NCBI GenBank assembly: GCA_027627685.1
Contig: CP091241.1
Span: 1,042,140-1,106,139, forward strand
DNA from: Hyphomonadaceae bacterium ML37
Lineage (GTDB): Bacteria > Pseudomonadota > Alphaproteobacteria > Caulobacterales > Maricaulaceae
Reading direction: 5' to 3'
Length of the DNA: 64,000 nucleotides
The position numbers and the translations under genes were made by a program. The notes beneath the pieces are model-generated. The model did no database searches. It saw nothing but the letters and a program-made list of their open reading frames with translations, and was not told the DNA's origin. Positions 52,598-62,110 of this stretch are shown in pieces (position 1 is the stretch's first letter; every line of letters starts with the position of its first letter).

Positions 52598-55500
52598 ATG
52601 AAGCTCAAATTCAAAACCCAGGGCTATCAGACCGCCGCCGTTGAGGCGGTGATCGATTGCTTTGAGGGGCAGCCAAAGTCCAACCCGCTCAGCTATCGGA
52701 TCGATCCGGGCAAGCGCAAGGACGTTCGATTAGAGTTAGAGGCCGGTTTCAAGAATGAAAATGTCCTGCTTGGCGATGCCGCGCTTCTGACAAACATTCA
52801 GGCCGTTCAAAAGCGCCAAAACCTGCCGCTTTCGAAGTCGCTCACCGACTTCTCGACGCTGGACAATAAGGGTCTGCGTAAGCCGGTCAAGGGGGGCTAT
52901 AAGCCCGGCGCTAAATTCAATCTCGATATCGAGATGGAGACCGGCACGGGCAAGACCTATTGCTACATCAAGACGATGTTCGAAATGCACAAGCGGTACG
53001 GCTGGTCCAAATTCATCGTGATGGTGCCGAGCATCGCGATACGCGAGGGCGTACAAAAATCCTTCCAAATTACGGCAGACCATTTCGCCGAGACCTACGG
53101 CAAGAAGGCGCGATTCTTCACATACAACTCCAAACGCCTGCATGAGCTGGAGAGCTTCTCCAGCGATGCCGGGATCAATGTGATGATTATCAACATCCAG
53201 GCATTCAACGCCAAGGGTGCGGATAATCGCCGGATTTATGATGAACTGGATGACTTCCAGTCGCGCCGCCCGATCGACGTGATCAGCGCAAACCGGCCAA
53301 TCCTAATACTCGATGAACCGCAGAAGATGGAAGGCAAGGCGACGCTTGACGCGCTGCCAAAATTCAATCCGCTGATGATCCTGCGCTATTCGGCGACCCA
53401 CAAAACCCAGCACAATCGCATTCACCGCCTGGACGCGCTCGACGCCTATAACCAGAAACTTGTGAAGAAGATCGCCGTGCGCGGTATCCAGACGCGCGGC
53501 CTGGCGGGGACAAACGCCTACCTCTATCTCGAAGGTATCGAAATCTCGACGAAGGCACCTGTGGCGCGCATTGAGATGGAGGTGAAGCTCAAGTCAGGCG
53601 AGATCAAACGCCAGCTAAAGCGCCTCGAATTCAAGGACGACCTCTACACCGCCTCTGGCGAGCTGGACCAATATCGCGGCTACGTTATCTCGCAGATAGA
53701 CGCTAATCAGGACGTGGTCGAATTCACAAATGGCGAGCGCCTAGTCGCCGGAGAGGCCCATGGCGATGTGAATGAAAATGACATTCGCCGCATTCAAATC
53801 CGCGAAACGATCAAGGCCCACCTAGACAAAGAAAAGCAGCTCTTTGCCCAAGGCATAAAGGTGCTGTCGCTCTTTTTCATCGACGAGGTGAAAAAGTATC
53901 GCGACTACGGCCAAGAGGACGAGAAAGGCGAATACGCCCGCGTGTTTGAGCGCGAATACGCCGCTCTGAAGGAGGAATACCTCTCCGAGCTGGCAATCGA
54001 TAACGAGGACTATCGCGCCTATTTGGGCGGCATCGATCCGGCTAGGACGCACAATGGCTATTTTTCGATCGACAAGAAAAACCGCATGGTCGATCCGAGT
54101 GTGAAGAAGACGGGCGAGGAAAAAGGCCTTTCGGATGATGTTGACGCCTATGACCTTATTTTGAGGGATAAAGAAAGCCTCTTGACCCTTTCGGGGCCAT
54201 CTGACAGCGCCGAACAGCGAGCGAAGAGAGATGTAAGGTTCATCTTCTCGCACTCAGCACTGCGCGAAGGCTGGGATAACCCCAACGTCTTCGTCATGTG
54301 CATGCTGAAGCATTCTGACAACACGATATCCCGCCGTCAGGAAGTTGGGCGTGGCCTTCGCCTGTCTGTCGATCGCCATGGTGATCGGATCGACCATCCG
54401 TCCCTCGTGCATGAAATCAACGTTCTGACTGTCGTTGCGAGCGAAAGCTACAAGGACTTTGTCAAAGGCCTTCAGACGGAGATCGCCGAGACACTTTCGG
54501 CGCGCTCGCGCAAGGCCGACGAGGACTATTTCACCGGCAAGGTGCTCCAGACAGACGATGGTCCGGTTGAGGTGACGCCTGCGATGGCGAAGCAAATCTA
54601 CCGCTATCTTCTGAAGAACGACTTCACGGACGACGCGGACGCAATCACAGACACCTATCACCAGGCGAGAGATGCTGGAGAGTTGCCGGGCTTCACAGAA
54701 GAGCTTGAGCCGTATCGTGATCAGATCATCGACCTGATCGATAGCGTCTTTGACGACAGCAAGCTGCCCCGCATCGAGGATGGACGGAAGCCCAAGACCA
54801 ACCCGCTGAATGCGAATTTCAAGAAAAAGGAATTCCAGGAGCTTTGGTCGCGGATCAATCGAAAGGCGGTCTATCGCGTCGAATTCGACTCTGAAGAGCT
54901 GATCGCCAAAGCGGTCAAGGCGCTTGATAGCGAACTTCGCGTGACGCCGCTGCAATACACCGTCCAACGCGGCGAGCAGGCTTCCGCCCTGACCGACGAG
55001 CAGCTGAAGTCTGGCGAGGGCTTCAAGGTGACGGAAACTTCCACCGAGAAAGGCGGCTTCGTCTATTCCGATGTAACCTACGATCTGGTCGGCAAGGTCG
55101 CGGAAAACACGCAGCTAACCCGCCGAACCGTCGCGCACATTCTGACCGGCATTGAGGCGTCAATCTTCAACCAATTTAAATCCAATCCAGAGCATTTCAT
55201 TGCGGAAGCCTCACGCCTGATTAAGGAACAGAAGGCCACGGCGGTGATCGAAAAGCTCCAATACGATGAGGTTGAGGATCGCTACGAGACCGACATATTC
55301 ACCGCTGCACAGACCGGCCAGGACTTCTCTCGCGCGACGGACAAGCTCAAGAAGCATATCTACGATTATTGCGTGATCGACTCCGGCCAAGAGCGCCGCT
55401 TTGTGGACGAACTGGACACCAGCGAAGAGGTCGTTGTCTACGCCAAGCTCCCACGAGGGTTCCTTATCCCGACACCGGTTGGCGACTATAATCCTGACTG

Positions 55501-55726
55501 GGCCATCTCATTCACGCGCGGGACCGTAAAGCACATCTATTTCATGGCCGAGACCAAGGGCTCTATGTCCTCGATGAAGCTCCGCGAGATCGAGCGCACG
55601 AAGATCAAATGCGCGCGCAAATTCTTCGACGAGATCAACCAACAGATCGAGACTGACAAGGTCAAATACGACGTCGTGACCGACTTCGATAAACTGATGG
55701 ATTTGGTAAGCGGGGTGGCGGCATGA
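52598..55726 (+). CDS. Type III-like restriction enzyme Res subunit (DEAD-box nuclease)
   Basis: The 1042-residue protein has a superfamily II helicase core: [18 protein letters not shown] near 112, [19 protein letters not shown] near 236 and [19 protein letters not shown] near 550, ending [12 protein letters not shown]. The C-terminal nuclease is intact: YNPDWAISF then [14 protein letters not shown] near 984, the D-(x)n-ExK of a PD-(D/E)XK fold. Type III Res subunits translocate along DNA and cut beside the recognition site. The stop overlaps the ATG of the next gene (ATGA), which makes that unrecognised protein part of the same transcript. Confidence 0.92.
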   Translation: MKLKFKTQGYQTAAVEAVIDCFEGQPKSNPLSYRIDPGKRKDVRLELEAGFKNENVLLGDAALLTNIQAVQKRQNLPLSKSLTDFSTLDNKGLRKPVKGGYKPGAKFNLDIEMETGTGKTYCYIKTMFEMHKRYGWSKFIVMVPSIAIREGVQKSFQITADHFAETYGKKARFFTYNSKRLHELESFSSDAGINVMIINIQAFNAKGADNRRIYDELDDFQSRRPIDVISANRPILILDEPQKMEGKATLDALPKFNPLMILRYSATHKTQHNRIHRLDALDAYNQKLVKKIAVRGIQTRGLAGTNAYLYLEGIEISTKAPVARIEMEVKLKSGEIKRQLKRLEFKDDLYTASGELDQYRGYVISQIDANQDVVEFTNGERLVAGEAHGDVNENDIRRIQIRETIKAHLDKEKQLFAQGIKVLSLFFIDEVKKYRDYGQEDEKGEYARVFEREYAALKEEYLSELAIDNEDYRAYLGGIDPARTHNGYFSIDKKNRMVDPSVKKTGEEKGLSDDVDAYDLILRDKESLLTLSGPSDSAEQRAKRDVRFIFSHSALREGWDNPNVFVMCMLKHSDNTISRRQEVGRGLRLSVDRHGDRIDHPSLVHEINVLTVVASESYKDFVKGLQTEIAETLSARSRKADEDYFTGKVLQTDDGPVEVTPAMAKQIYRYLLKNDFTDDADAITDTYHQARDAGELPGFTEELEPYRDQIIDLIDSVFDDSKLPRIEDGRKPKTNPLNANFKKKEFQELWSRINRKAVYRVEFDSEELIAKAVKALDSELRVTPLQYTVQRGEQASALTDEQLKSGEGFKVTETSTEKGGFVYSDVTYDLVGKVAENTQLTRRTVAHILTGIEASIFNQFKSNPEHFIAEASRLIKEQKATAVIEKLQYDEVEDRYETDIFTAAQTGQDFSRATDKLKKHIYDYCVIDSGQERRFVDELDTSEEVVVYAKLPRGFLIPTPVGDYNPDWAISFTRGTVKHIYFMAETKGSMSSMKLREIERTKIKCARKFFDEINQQIETDKVKYDVVTDFDKLMDLVSGVAA

Positions 55727-56559
55727 TCTTTCAACTTTTTAGGATAAAGGTGGAGCGCGACACAGACCTTTTCGCAAACCCAGATGCCACGCCGTCTTAT
55801 TTAATTTCAAAGGCCCTTGCCGAACGACCCAAGGCAGAGACCCGGAAAAACCAGCTTTGGCGCATCGGGAATTATGAAATACTAGACGATTTGGGTAATG
55901 TCGTATTTTTCGCTTTTGGAAAGGTAACTAAATCAAGAAAAGACTCATACGATGAGGATTCAGGCTCTTTTATTGAACAAGAAGGGGAGGATGCACCGCA
56001 TACATACGCTCTAATCGACGCAGAAATACAAGTTTGCGCTATTGCGCCAAATTATAAGGTTTCTCAGAATGCCGCAACAGTTGCGCGGAATCTTGCGAAA
56101 TCTCTATCGATGACTGACACAGCATTAGAAAATCGATCTCGTTTTCGAGTTGATCCGATAATGGACCCCCAATCATTTATTGAATTGCTGCAATCTGCCG
56201 AGCGAATTGTGGAATTTGAGATAGGTTTTACCCGACCAAATCCCTTTGATGTAAACCGCCAATTCCAAAGGCCAATGGAGGAGCTTCTCCAAGAAACTGA
56301 CGGGTTTGAAGGGACGACGAAGATCAAAGGAGAGGCGCTAGGATCAGAACCTCTTGAGGAGTTGGCCCGCTCCGCAGCTGCCGCTGGAAATTCTGCCTCG
56401 GCACGTATTCAGCTGACGGATGATGTTTCTCCCAAAAAGCGCAAGTTGGCTGGAAATCAAGCCAGCGTAAATGGCGAGGAAGTCGTAACGCTGGATGAAA
56501 AGCGTACGCTTTGGACTATAATTAAAGAAAAATATTCCGAAATTCGGCAAGGACAATAA
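55723..56559 (+). CDS. Unrecognised protein in restriction-type operon
   Basis: The 278-residue protein starts inside the Res stop codon (ATGA). It has no signal peptide or membrane helix. The N-terminal part (about 1-150) looks alpha/beta with [35 protein letters not shown] and [18 protein letters not shown] central [12 protein letters not shown] motif and an Ala/Ser-rich linker precede a basic tail. I recognise no family. Its coupling to the nuclease gene suggests a regulatory or effector role. A+T content rises here compared with the four upstream genes, which may indicate separate acquisition. Confidence 0.65.
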   Translation: MIFQLFRIKVERDTDLFANPDATPSYLISKALAERPKAETRKNQLWRIGNYEILDDLGNVVFFAFGKVTKSRKDSYDEDSGSFIEQEGEDAPHTYALIDAEIQVCAIAPNYKVSQNAATVARNLAKSLSMTDTALENRSRFRVDPIMDPQSFIELLQSAERIVEFEIGFTRPNPFDVNRQFQRPMEELLQETDGFEGTTKIKGEALGSEPLEELARSAAAAGNSASARIQLTDDVSPKKRKLAGNQASVNGEEVVTLDEKRTLWTIIKEKYSEIRQGQ

Positions 56560-56561
56560 TT

Positions 56562-57098
56562 ATGCAGTGGCGGTTTTGGAGATGGCTTTTTTGCGGTCTA
56601 GAAAGTAAAAGGCCGGGCATTTTTCAGCTATTCGACGCTTGGTTGGTTTTTCATATTTTGATTGCGATTTTAATTCAGGCAACAATAACAATTCCTATCG
56701 AGGACGCAGCCTCAAAAGTTCTCCTACCATTGGCGAGTATTTTTATTGGCCTTTCATTTGCTTGGGCGGGTAATGCGCAGGCGCTAATGCAAGAAAAAGA
56801 AATTGTAGATCTCGCCGAAAAGCATCCAGATGGGCTAGAGACTTATTTATATACATTTCAGCTTGCCATCCTAATCATCTTATTCACCCTCATTATTTGG
56901 GGTCTGGCCGGCCTCGAATTTCTCAAGTTAGCGGATCATCACAATATCCCATATGTACGCAACGTAATTGAAGTCGCACTGATTTTCTTCGCTAGCATGA
57001 CTATACGAGAGTGCTGGCACGTCGTCTTGGGATCGCAGCTAATGATTCTTTCACGTCACGAGATCAGGCGATCGAAGAAAACTAGAAATGATGATTGA
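56562..57098 (+). CDS. Four-helix membrane protein in restriction-type operon
   Basis: The 178-residue protein is hydrophobic and has about four membrane helices: residues about 22-42 (FQLFDAWLVFHILIAILIQA), 50-70, 94-118 (TFQLAILIILFTLIIWGLAG) and 130-150 (VIEVALIFFASMTIREC). Basic residues at both ends (MQWRFWRWL and RHEIRRSKKTRN) fit cytoplasmic tails. It lies two bases behind the unknown gene. Small membrane proteins at the end of defence operons often act as effectors that disrupt the cell membrane, but nothing in the sequence proves this. It is the last gene of the apparent operon. Confidence 0.7.
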   Translation: MQWRFWRWLFCGLESKRPGIFQLFDAWLVFHILIAILIQATITIPIEDAASKVLLPLASIFIGLSFAWAGNAQALMQEKEIVDLAEKHPDGLETYLYTFQLAILIILFTLIIWGLAGLEFLKLADHHNIPYVRNVIEVALIFFASMTIRECWHVVLGSQLMILSRHEIRRSKKTRNDD

Positions 57099-57303
57099 GC
57101 GCCATATAGTAGCACCCGATTTGATGCTAGCTTGTTTCTGCCATGCTTTTCCTCCCGCTTTGAATTACCCGCAGTATTAGCGGCTGCCGTGTCAGCCACA
57201 ACAGACCTTCCGCGCCACGGCCTAACGGCCCCGTGAAGGCAATTGTGCCCGCCACTTAGTCGCACCCGCTGTTCCTTCTGCGTTCAAAGCAAAGGAGGAA
57301 CAC

Positions 57304-57807
57304 ATGACCAACATTTATCACGCCACACCTTACGACATTTCAGCCGCTGGGTTCTATTTCAGCACCTATGAAGACTATCTCGAAAAATCCGCATCGCACC
57401 GCAACCGCTACGGCGATCCGGTCGAGGAATACGAAATCCAATTTATTGACGGCGAGAACTGTGCGCTTTTCTCAGCGATCGGCGTCAATCAGGCCAACCT
57501 TAAACTCTGGTTCGAGGAGTTTGAGGACCTCGACGAAGACGATGCCGTCAAGGCGATCTATCTCGCCGAACATCTCAGCTGCACCGCCGATGAGGTTCTT
57601 GGCCATCTCGATGATGTCTACCTCTTCGAAGGCACGCCGCTCGAATATGCCGAGAGCTATATCGAGGATACCGGGCTCCTGAACGAAATCCCTGAGAACC
57701 TCCGCACCTACTTCGACACCGAAGCCTTCGCGCGGGACATGGTCCTTGGCGGAGATATCACCGAAATCGAGATCATGGGCCGCACCTGGATCGCCCAGCC
57801 CCTTTGA
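57304..57807 (+). CDS. ardA: Antirestriction protein ArdA
   Basis: The 167-residue acidic protein mimics DNA and inhibits type I restriction enzymes. Family features: NIYHATPYDISAAGFYFSTY at the start, strings of Glu/Asp (FEEFEDLDEDDAVKAIYLAE), EYAESYIEDTGLLNEIPE, then FARDMVLGG. ArdA is usually carried by conjugative elements to protect the incoming DNA. Here it sits 205 bp downstream of an element-encoded restriction-type operon, so the same element both attacks and protects DNA. GGAGG precedes the ATG. The stop codon lies in the loop of the downstream hairpin. Confidence 0.94.
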   Translation: MTNIYHATPYDISAAGFYFSTYEDYLEKSASHRNRYGDPVEEYEIQFIDGENCALFSAIGVNQANLKLWFEEFEDLDEDDAVKAIYLAEHLSCTADEVLGHLDDVYLFEGTPLEYAESYIEDTGLLNEIPENLRTYFDTEAFARDMVLGGDITEIEIMGRTWIAQPL

Positions 57808-57816
57808 GGGGCTGGG
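57794..57816. terminator. Hairpin overlapping ardA stop codon
   Basis: CCCAGCCCC, loop TTTGA, GGGGCTGGG: a perfect 9-bp stem whose loop includes the end of ardA. It is followed by TATATCCCCTT rather than a T-run, so termination strength is uncertain. It lies between ardA and the convergent Fic gene. Confidence 0.65.
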
Positions 57817-57874
57817 TATATCCCCTTAAGCGTTCAGGCGAGATCTTTTGAGATCGACGCTTTTCTCTAATGGA

Positions 57875-59101
57875 TCAGTCTTTCTTTTCGGGGAAAAGTC
57901 CTGGCATCCATTCGTGAGCGAGAGCCGCAGGAAAGGCGAGCTTGAACGGTGCTTTTGGGCTGGCCGATGTCAGAACGCCTTTTTCTACCAAGGATGACGT
58001 AACGCGGCGGGCCGTACGATCTGTCGCTTGCAACAATTTCCCCACGTCAGCACGCGGGAGTTCGCCGCGATACAATATGGCTTCCAGCACAAGATCAGAC
58101 CTTGGTGGGAGGTCTTTTTGGCGGTTTACCCAGTCGATAATCCGCTCTCGAAGCTTCTCCGGCTCGACGAGGCTTTGCATAAATTGAACTTGATCGATGC
58201 AGGTCACGAGGAAGAATTTCACGAACTCAGCGAGCGCGGCTTCGCTCAGGTTTCCGCGCCCGTCTCTATCGCCGCGTCTCGGTGAGTCTCCCGCGCTCAG
58301 TTGGCGTTTGTAGTCCGCCTCATTGCGCGCCAGCCCGCGCGCGACCGACCATATTCCGCCTGTATCCAGCGCATCGCGTAGAATTCCGTAAGACAACAGG
58401 CGCGCTACACGTCCGTTTCCATCAAGAAATGGGTGAAGCCACAACAGTCTGTGGTGTGATGCAGCGGCAGACATAATCCGCTTCGTCTGCCCCAGCTTCG
58501 AGTACGCTTGATCAAAGCGATCCAAAAATCGCGGCACAGCGCCAGGGCTAATGGCAATGTGCTGTCCAACTCGAACGTCTCGATTCCGGAGTTCGCCGGG
58601 GATTATGCGAATGCGTTCCTCGGTCTCAGGGTTTTCGACCCAGAGCAAATCCTCCGGCAGGCGCTCACAAAATCGCTTATGAATGTCGAGCGCAGCCTCG
58701 CTCAGCGTCGGATGTTCGGCTAACCCGCCCGCATCGATCCAAGCCTGCACCTCGATATGTGTGCGCGCTTCCTTTTGCAGGTCGCGTTTTTTCGGATCGC
58801 TGCTGTAGTCGTCGCGCAAAGCGCGTTCGATATCGACGGGATGTGTATCGTGCCCCTCAATCAGATTGCTATAATAGCAATTCATGGCGCGTACGAGATC
58901 GGCCAGCGCTTCAACAACGCCTTTCGGCAACCGGCTGCGCAAATCCGTTGAGTGCTTGGTGAGCGCGAGTGCTAAATCTGTTATCTCTTCATAGGCTTTG
59001 CTGCTTTCACTCGGCAGCATCGGCTCCATTGCTGATGGAGTTTCGCCGCGATCTGTGACCGCTTTTTTGTCCGCTTTTTCTGTCGATTTTTCATCGCTCA
59101 T
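57875..59101 (-). CDS. Fic family protein with self-inhibitory helix
   Basis: The 408-residue protein has a Fic motif HPFLDGNGRVARLLSYG near 220. It also has SNLIEGHDTH near 78, matching the (S/T)xxxE(G/N) inhibitory motif that blocks the nucleotide site, so the protein is likely self-regulated (class II Fic) without a separate antitoxin. A winged-helix-like region near the C-terminus (LPRADVGKLLQATDRTARRV) may bind DNA. Members AMPylate target proteins. It converges with ardA and sits before the relaxase genes on the minus strand. Target is not known. Confidence 0.9.
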   Translation of the reverse strand: MSDEKSTEKADKKAVTDRGETPSAMEPMLPSESSKAYEEITDLALALTKHSTDLRSRLPKGVVEALADLVRAMNCYYSNLIEGHDTHPVDIERALRDDYSSDPKKRDLQKEARTHIEVQAWIDAGGLAEHPTLSEAALDIHKRFCERLPEDLLWVENPETEERIRIIPGELRNRDVRVGQHIAISPGAVPRFLDRFDQAYSKLGQTKRIMSAAASHHRLLWLHPFLDGNGRVARLLSYGILRDALDTGGIWSVARGLARNEADYKRQLSAGDSPRRGDRDGRGNLSEAALAEFVKFFLVTCIDQVQFMQSLVEPEKLRERIIDWVNRQKDLPPRSDLVLEAILYRGELPRADVGKLLQATDRTARRVTSSLVEKGVLTSASPKAPFKLAFPAALAHEWMPGLFPEKKD

Positions 59102-59220
59102 AAATTCAATAATATCATCGCTTTGACGCGATTGGAAGAATTTTTGTGTCCGGGAAAATGTCCGCTTTTTTGGCCGCTACATTCAAGGCGAGCCCATGAG
59201 AGCCCGCCTTGCGCGCTGAC

Positions 59221-59400
59221 CTAAAAGCCTGGCTGACGTGATGCCAGCTCGCGGCGGATGGCGGCCTTCAAAACCTCCGCATCGCGGGCTTGCCGCGAGG
59301 CCGGTGCGGCTGAGGCCGCCGTGTTGAACGCTTTGACCAGCAAAGCCTGGAGTTCGCTCAAGGTCTTGTTTGATAGATCGAAGTGTGTCGAGTGAAGCAT
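59221..59400 (-). CDS. Small protein near the relaxase (59 aa)
   Basis: The start ATG 59400 has a strong GGAGG five bases upstream, so a protein of 59 residues is most likely: MLHSTHFDLSNKTLSELQAL, an Ala-rich linker, and a basic C-terminal helix (DAEVLKAAIRRELASR). The longer open frame upstream is not supported by a ribosome site. It is 150 bp downstream of the relaxase on the same strand and may be co-transcribed. The function is unknown. Confidence 0.5.
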   Translation of the reverse strand: MLHSTHFDLSNKTLSELQALLVKAFNTAASAAPASRQARDAEVLKAAIRRELASRQPGF

Positions 59401-59549
59401 TTTATCCTCCATGTCTCTGGAGGCCCCGCCCATCGGAGCCTTTCTGGCTCCCCCGACCACGCTGCCCAAGGAAAGGCATCCGGTGGCGGGACGGTTACAG
59501 GGATGGAGGATTGCTCACGCGGTGAAACACGCGATCGGTAAACAACGGA

Positions 59550-61046
59550 TCAGCGCTCCAGATCAGGCCCGTCTGATCGATTGTGATCACCACGTCTCAG
59601 CCGGTTCAACCGGTCTCGAGTTGATGGTTTTGAAGGCGCCTTCACCGGGCCGGTAGCGACAGCTGGCTTTGGAGGCTCAGCGGGCAAGGCGACATTTTGC
59701 GCGTTTTGCCGGAATTGCTGTTTGAGGGCCTCCTGCTTGCGGTCCAGCGTATTTCGCGCCGCCGATTTCTGGATTGGTTTGGGCTGTGCCTGGGTTTGCT
59801 CGCGCTGCGCAGCAGGGCGGGACGGAGGCGCGCCGCGCTTCATGTCCCGATAGTTCGCATAATCACGGTAGAGCTTGAGCAAGAGAGTGTCGCGGCGCTC
59901 CCGCGCAGCTTTCAATCGCTCCTGAAGGCCGCGCCGCTCCTGGAGCTGCGCCGCCACCATGGCATCGCGTTGCCGCCGGTCCCGTTCCAGCGCCCACAGG
60001 GCTTCCATCTGGTTTTGCTTTTCGAGCGCCTTGTGCTTCCCGCTCAAGCGGTCCCATAGACCGAGCATTCCTTTGCGGAAGCGCTCCGCGCGTTCGCGTT
60101 GCTCGCGCTCGCTTCTCTTACGGATGCCGTCATCAATCCGTTTGCGCTCGGTGGCATGTTCAGCCTGAAGCCGACGCCGGTCGGCTTCGATCTTGTTAAT
60201 ATGGGCCTTTGCCTTTTGCCGGATGTCTCCGACGTATTTTTGGATCTTCGGCAGGTAGTCAGAGGCCATATGTTTCCGGGCATCCTCGATGGATGGCAGG
60301 TCCTTCGGATCGCCCAGGCGCGCGCGAACGTCCCTTGTCTTCTGGCCGAGCATGCGCGGAACCGAGAAGGGCTCACCATCGAAGGACATCGCGATATGGC
60401 CGCGTCGATCGCCCTTGGCGAGATAGAAGCCGCGCTCCTTGAGCGCATGGGCGAAGGAGCCTTTGGAATCGGAAATGGACCAGGCTTCCTGGATCAGGGA
60501 TTTGATCTCACCGGCATTGCGACCGGCCCGCTTGGCCTGTTGCCATTCGGCGAGCGTGAAATTGCGCGGGTCGCGATTTCTCTTATCGATCAGCCCAGGC
60601 GGCATCCGCCAACCGTTCTCCAGATATTGCTGGCGGGAGACCTCTTGAAGCTTGTTTTTGAAGTAGGGGAGCGGCTTGGCCGTCATGGTCTCAGGATCGA
60701 TCCGGCTCCAAACGGCATGGCAATGCCGCCGCCCTTCCTTTTCATGGAAGACGACAATGCGCGGCTGGCCGGAGAGACCGGTGCGCTCTTCGATGGAGGC
60801 GAGAGCATTTTCAAATGTCTTGACCGAGACGGTTTCGGTCTGGGGCGGATTGAGCGATACCGAAAACAGGAACTGCCTGCATTTTGTGCCTTGCGAAATG
60901 GCTTCCGCCTCGCGCAGCGCCCCGAGCACGTCATCGGCGAGAAAGCCCCTGACTTCGTGGATTTCGACGTGCTCGTTCTCTTCGGTCTTCATCAGGTGAA
61001 GAGCGAGCTGTTTTGCGCCGCCGCGTTGAGAGCCTTTCAGGATCAT
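59550..61046 (-). CDS. Relaxase (MobA/VirD2-type nuclease)
   Basis: The 498-residue protein carries the N-terminal relaxase fold: LKGSQRGGAKQLALHLM and EIHEVRGFLADD at the start, then the metal-binding three-His motif VFHEKEGRRHCHAVWS near residue 98. Tyrosine nucleophile candidates precede it. From about residue 270 the sequence becomes a long basic coiled-coil and Gln/Ala-rich tail. The enzyme nicks the oriT of the element and leads DNA transfer with the coupling ATPase encoded 18.8 kb to the left. It overlaps mobC by four bases. Confidence 0.9.
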   Translation of the reverse strand: MILKGSQRGGAKQLALHLMKTEENEHVEIHEVRGFLADDVLGALREAEAISQGTKCRQFLFSVSLNPPQTETVSVKTFENALASIEERTGLSGQPRIVVFHEKEGRRHCHAVWSRIDPETMTAKPLPYFKNKLQEVSRQQYLENGWRMPPGLIDKRNRDPRNFTLAEWQQAKRAGRNAGEIKSLIQEAWSISDSKGSFAHALKERGFYLAKGDRRGHIAMSFDGEPFSVPRMLGQKTRDVRARLGDPKDLPSIEDARKHMASDYLPKIQKYVGDIRQKAKAHINKIEADRRRLQAEHATERKRIDDGIRKRSEREQRERAERFRKGMLGLWDRLSGKHKALEKQNQMEALWALERDRRQRDAMVAAQLQERRGLQERLKAARERRDTLLLKLYRDYANYRDMKRGAPPSRPAAQREQTQAQPKPIQKSAARNTLDRKQEALKQQFRQNAQNVALPAEPPKPAVATGPVKAPSKPSTRDRLNRLRRGDHNRSDGPDLER

Positions 61047-61426
61047 GACAGCTCCATATCCGAGCGCTGGCCCAGCGCACGCAGAAGCTCCATGCGCATG
61101 AGCTGCACTTCGGCGCAGGCGCGGCGAATATCGCGCTCCGTCTCAGGCGTGACGGGCAGCGTCCCGATGTTGGCGGCTTTGGCGAGTTGATTGAGGTTGT
61201 TGGCAATGCGCGATTGCCCAAGCATGCCGAGCAGTTTTGCGAGGCTCTGCTTGTCCTTTACCGGACGGCGCAGCCGCTTGCGCGCGCGCCGCGTGGCTGT
61301 CCCGTCTTCATTGAACACGCGGTCTTTGATGTAGGAGCCAAGAGGCATGTCGCCCGCCAATTCTTCCAGGCGAGCGCGCTCTTCAAAGGTCAGCCGGAGT
61401 GAGAAGGGAGGAAGCTTCTTGCTCAT
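61043..61426 (-). CDS. mobC: MobC relaxosome protein
   Basis: The 127-residue protein has a ribbon-helix-helix-like N-terminus (PPFSLRLTFEERARLEELAG) and the typical LLGMLGQSRIANNLNQLAKA motif of MobC-type relaxosome accessory proteins, which bind beside oriT and help the relaxase. It overlaps the relaxase gene by four bases (ATGA), so the two are expressed together. A GGGGGAAGCG segment lies just upstream of ATG 61426 and the candidate oriT starts 8 bp beyond. Confidence 0.9.
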   Translation of the reverse strand: MSKKLPPFSLRLTFEERARLEELAGDMPLGSYIKDRVFNEDGTATRRARKRLRRPVKDKQSLAKLLGMLGQSRIANNLNQLAKAANIGTLPVTPETERDIRRACAEVQLMRMELLRALGQRSDMELS

Positions 61427-61433
61427 CGCTTCC

Positions 61434-61468
61434 CCCTGCGTTTGACGCGTTTTGCGTCATTCGCAGGG
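61434..61468. other. Candidate oriT inverted repeat
   Basis: CCCTGCGTTTGACGC, loop GTTTT, GCGTCATTCGCAGGG: 13 of 15 arm positions pair. It lies directly upstream of mobC/relaxase, the usual place for an oriT. A nick site is not obvious. The intergenic region 61427-62110 otherwise contains the repeats below and one weak small ORF. Confidence 0.5.
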
Positions 61469-61509
61469 AAATCGAGAAACTTAAGCAACTGATTCCATTG
61501 AGAAAGCAC

Positions 61510-61528
61510 TTCGAACAAACCGTTCGAA
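61510..61528. repeat. Second inverted repeat in candidate oriT region
   Basis: TTCGAAC, five bases, GTTCGAA: a perfect 7-bp inverted repeat 42 bp from the main stem. Such iterons are common near relaxosome-binding sites. It does not match the tRNA T-arm beyond the common TTCGAA string. Confidence 0.5.
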
Positions 61529-61663
61529 TGATTTCCCTGGAGGTGCGCCATTTTTTTTCAAAGTGTTAGGTGGATTGGAGTCGGGCGCAAAGCTCTCCAA
61601 GCTACCACTAAGCTACCACGCATTGATTTGTTGTAGGGTAAGCAGGCATACCCAAGGCTCAAT

Positions 61664-61691
61664 TGCCCCCCCCACCCTTTTCGAGGGGGCA
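61664..61691. other. G/C-tract hairpin
   Basis: TGCCCCC and GGGGGCA face each other across 14 bases, followed by an A-rich tract. It may be a terminator-like or structural element in the transfer region; it is not convincing as a strong terminator. Confidence 0.35.
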
Positions 61692-61861
61692 CCACCAAAA
61701 AATGGAATTTTGTCCAACGGACTGGGTGAGTCGGTGACGGCTTTTTAGGTTTCAAGATTATTGCGACGTCTCATTTAGGGCGGCACAAAAGACATTGAGG
61801 AACGACCTCGCACGTTTCGTAGTCACCGATGAGCCTCCCACGTGGGTAGGAGGGTGCCGTC

Positions 61862-62068
61862 ATGCTTCTGCTGGGCCGCATAGAAACGCTGGCCGACTGC
61901 AAACCGGCCTCGAAACGGAATAAAATAAGGGCAAATAAGGTCTGGAATCGCCACAGGCTTAGTCGCCCTCAGGGCTTCGAAGCCAAGATGTCGGGAACGC
62001 TGGGAATGCTGGGTGAAGGGTGCCCAAATGAAGGGAGGCGCAGTGAATTTGATGTTCTCAGCTTATGA
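61862..62068 (+). CDS. Possible small ORF with strong ribosome site
   Basis: The ORF has 68 codons (MLLLGRIETLADCKPASKRN onward, with LGMLGEGC near the end), and AGGAGG lies eight bases before the ATG. The amino-acid composition is neutral and gives no domain. It lies upstream of the TTG-started gene on the same strand. It could be a leader peptide or a real small protein. Composition alone cannot decide. Confidence 0.3.
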   Translation: MLLLGRIETLADCKPASKRNKIRANKVWNRHRLSRPQGFEAKMSGTLGMLGEGCPNEGRRSEFDVLSL

Positions 62069-62110
62069 GTTTACGAACGAGAACGAGCTGGGAAATTAGG
62101 AGGCGGCGTT

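Noticed and set aside
61500..61530. TTCGAATG as a second tRNA-derived attachment core
   Set aside because: Only TTCGAA is shared with the tRNA T-arm; flanks do not match.
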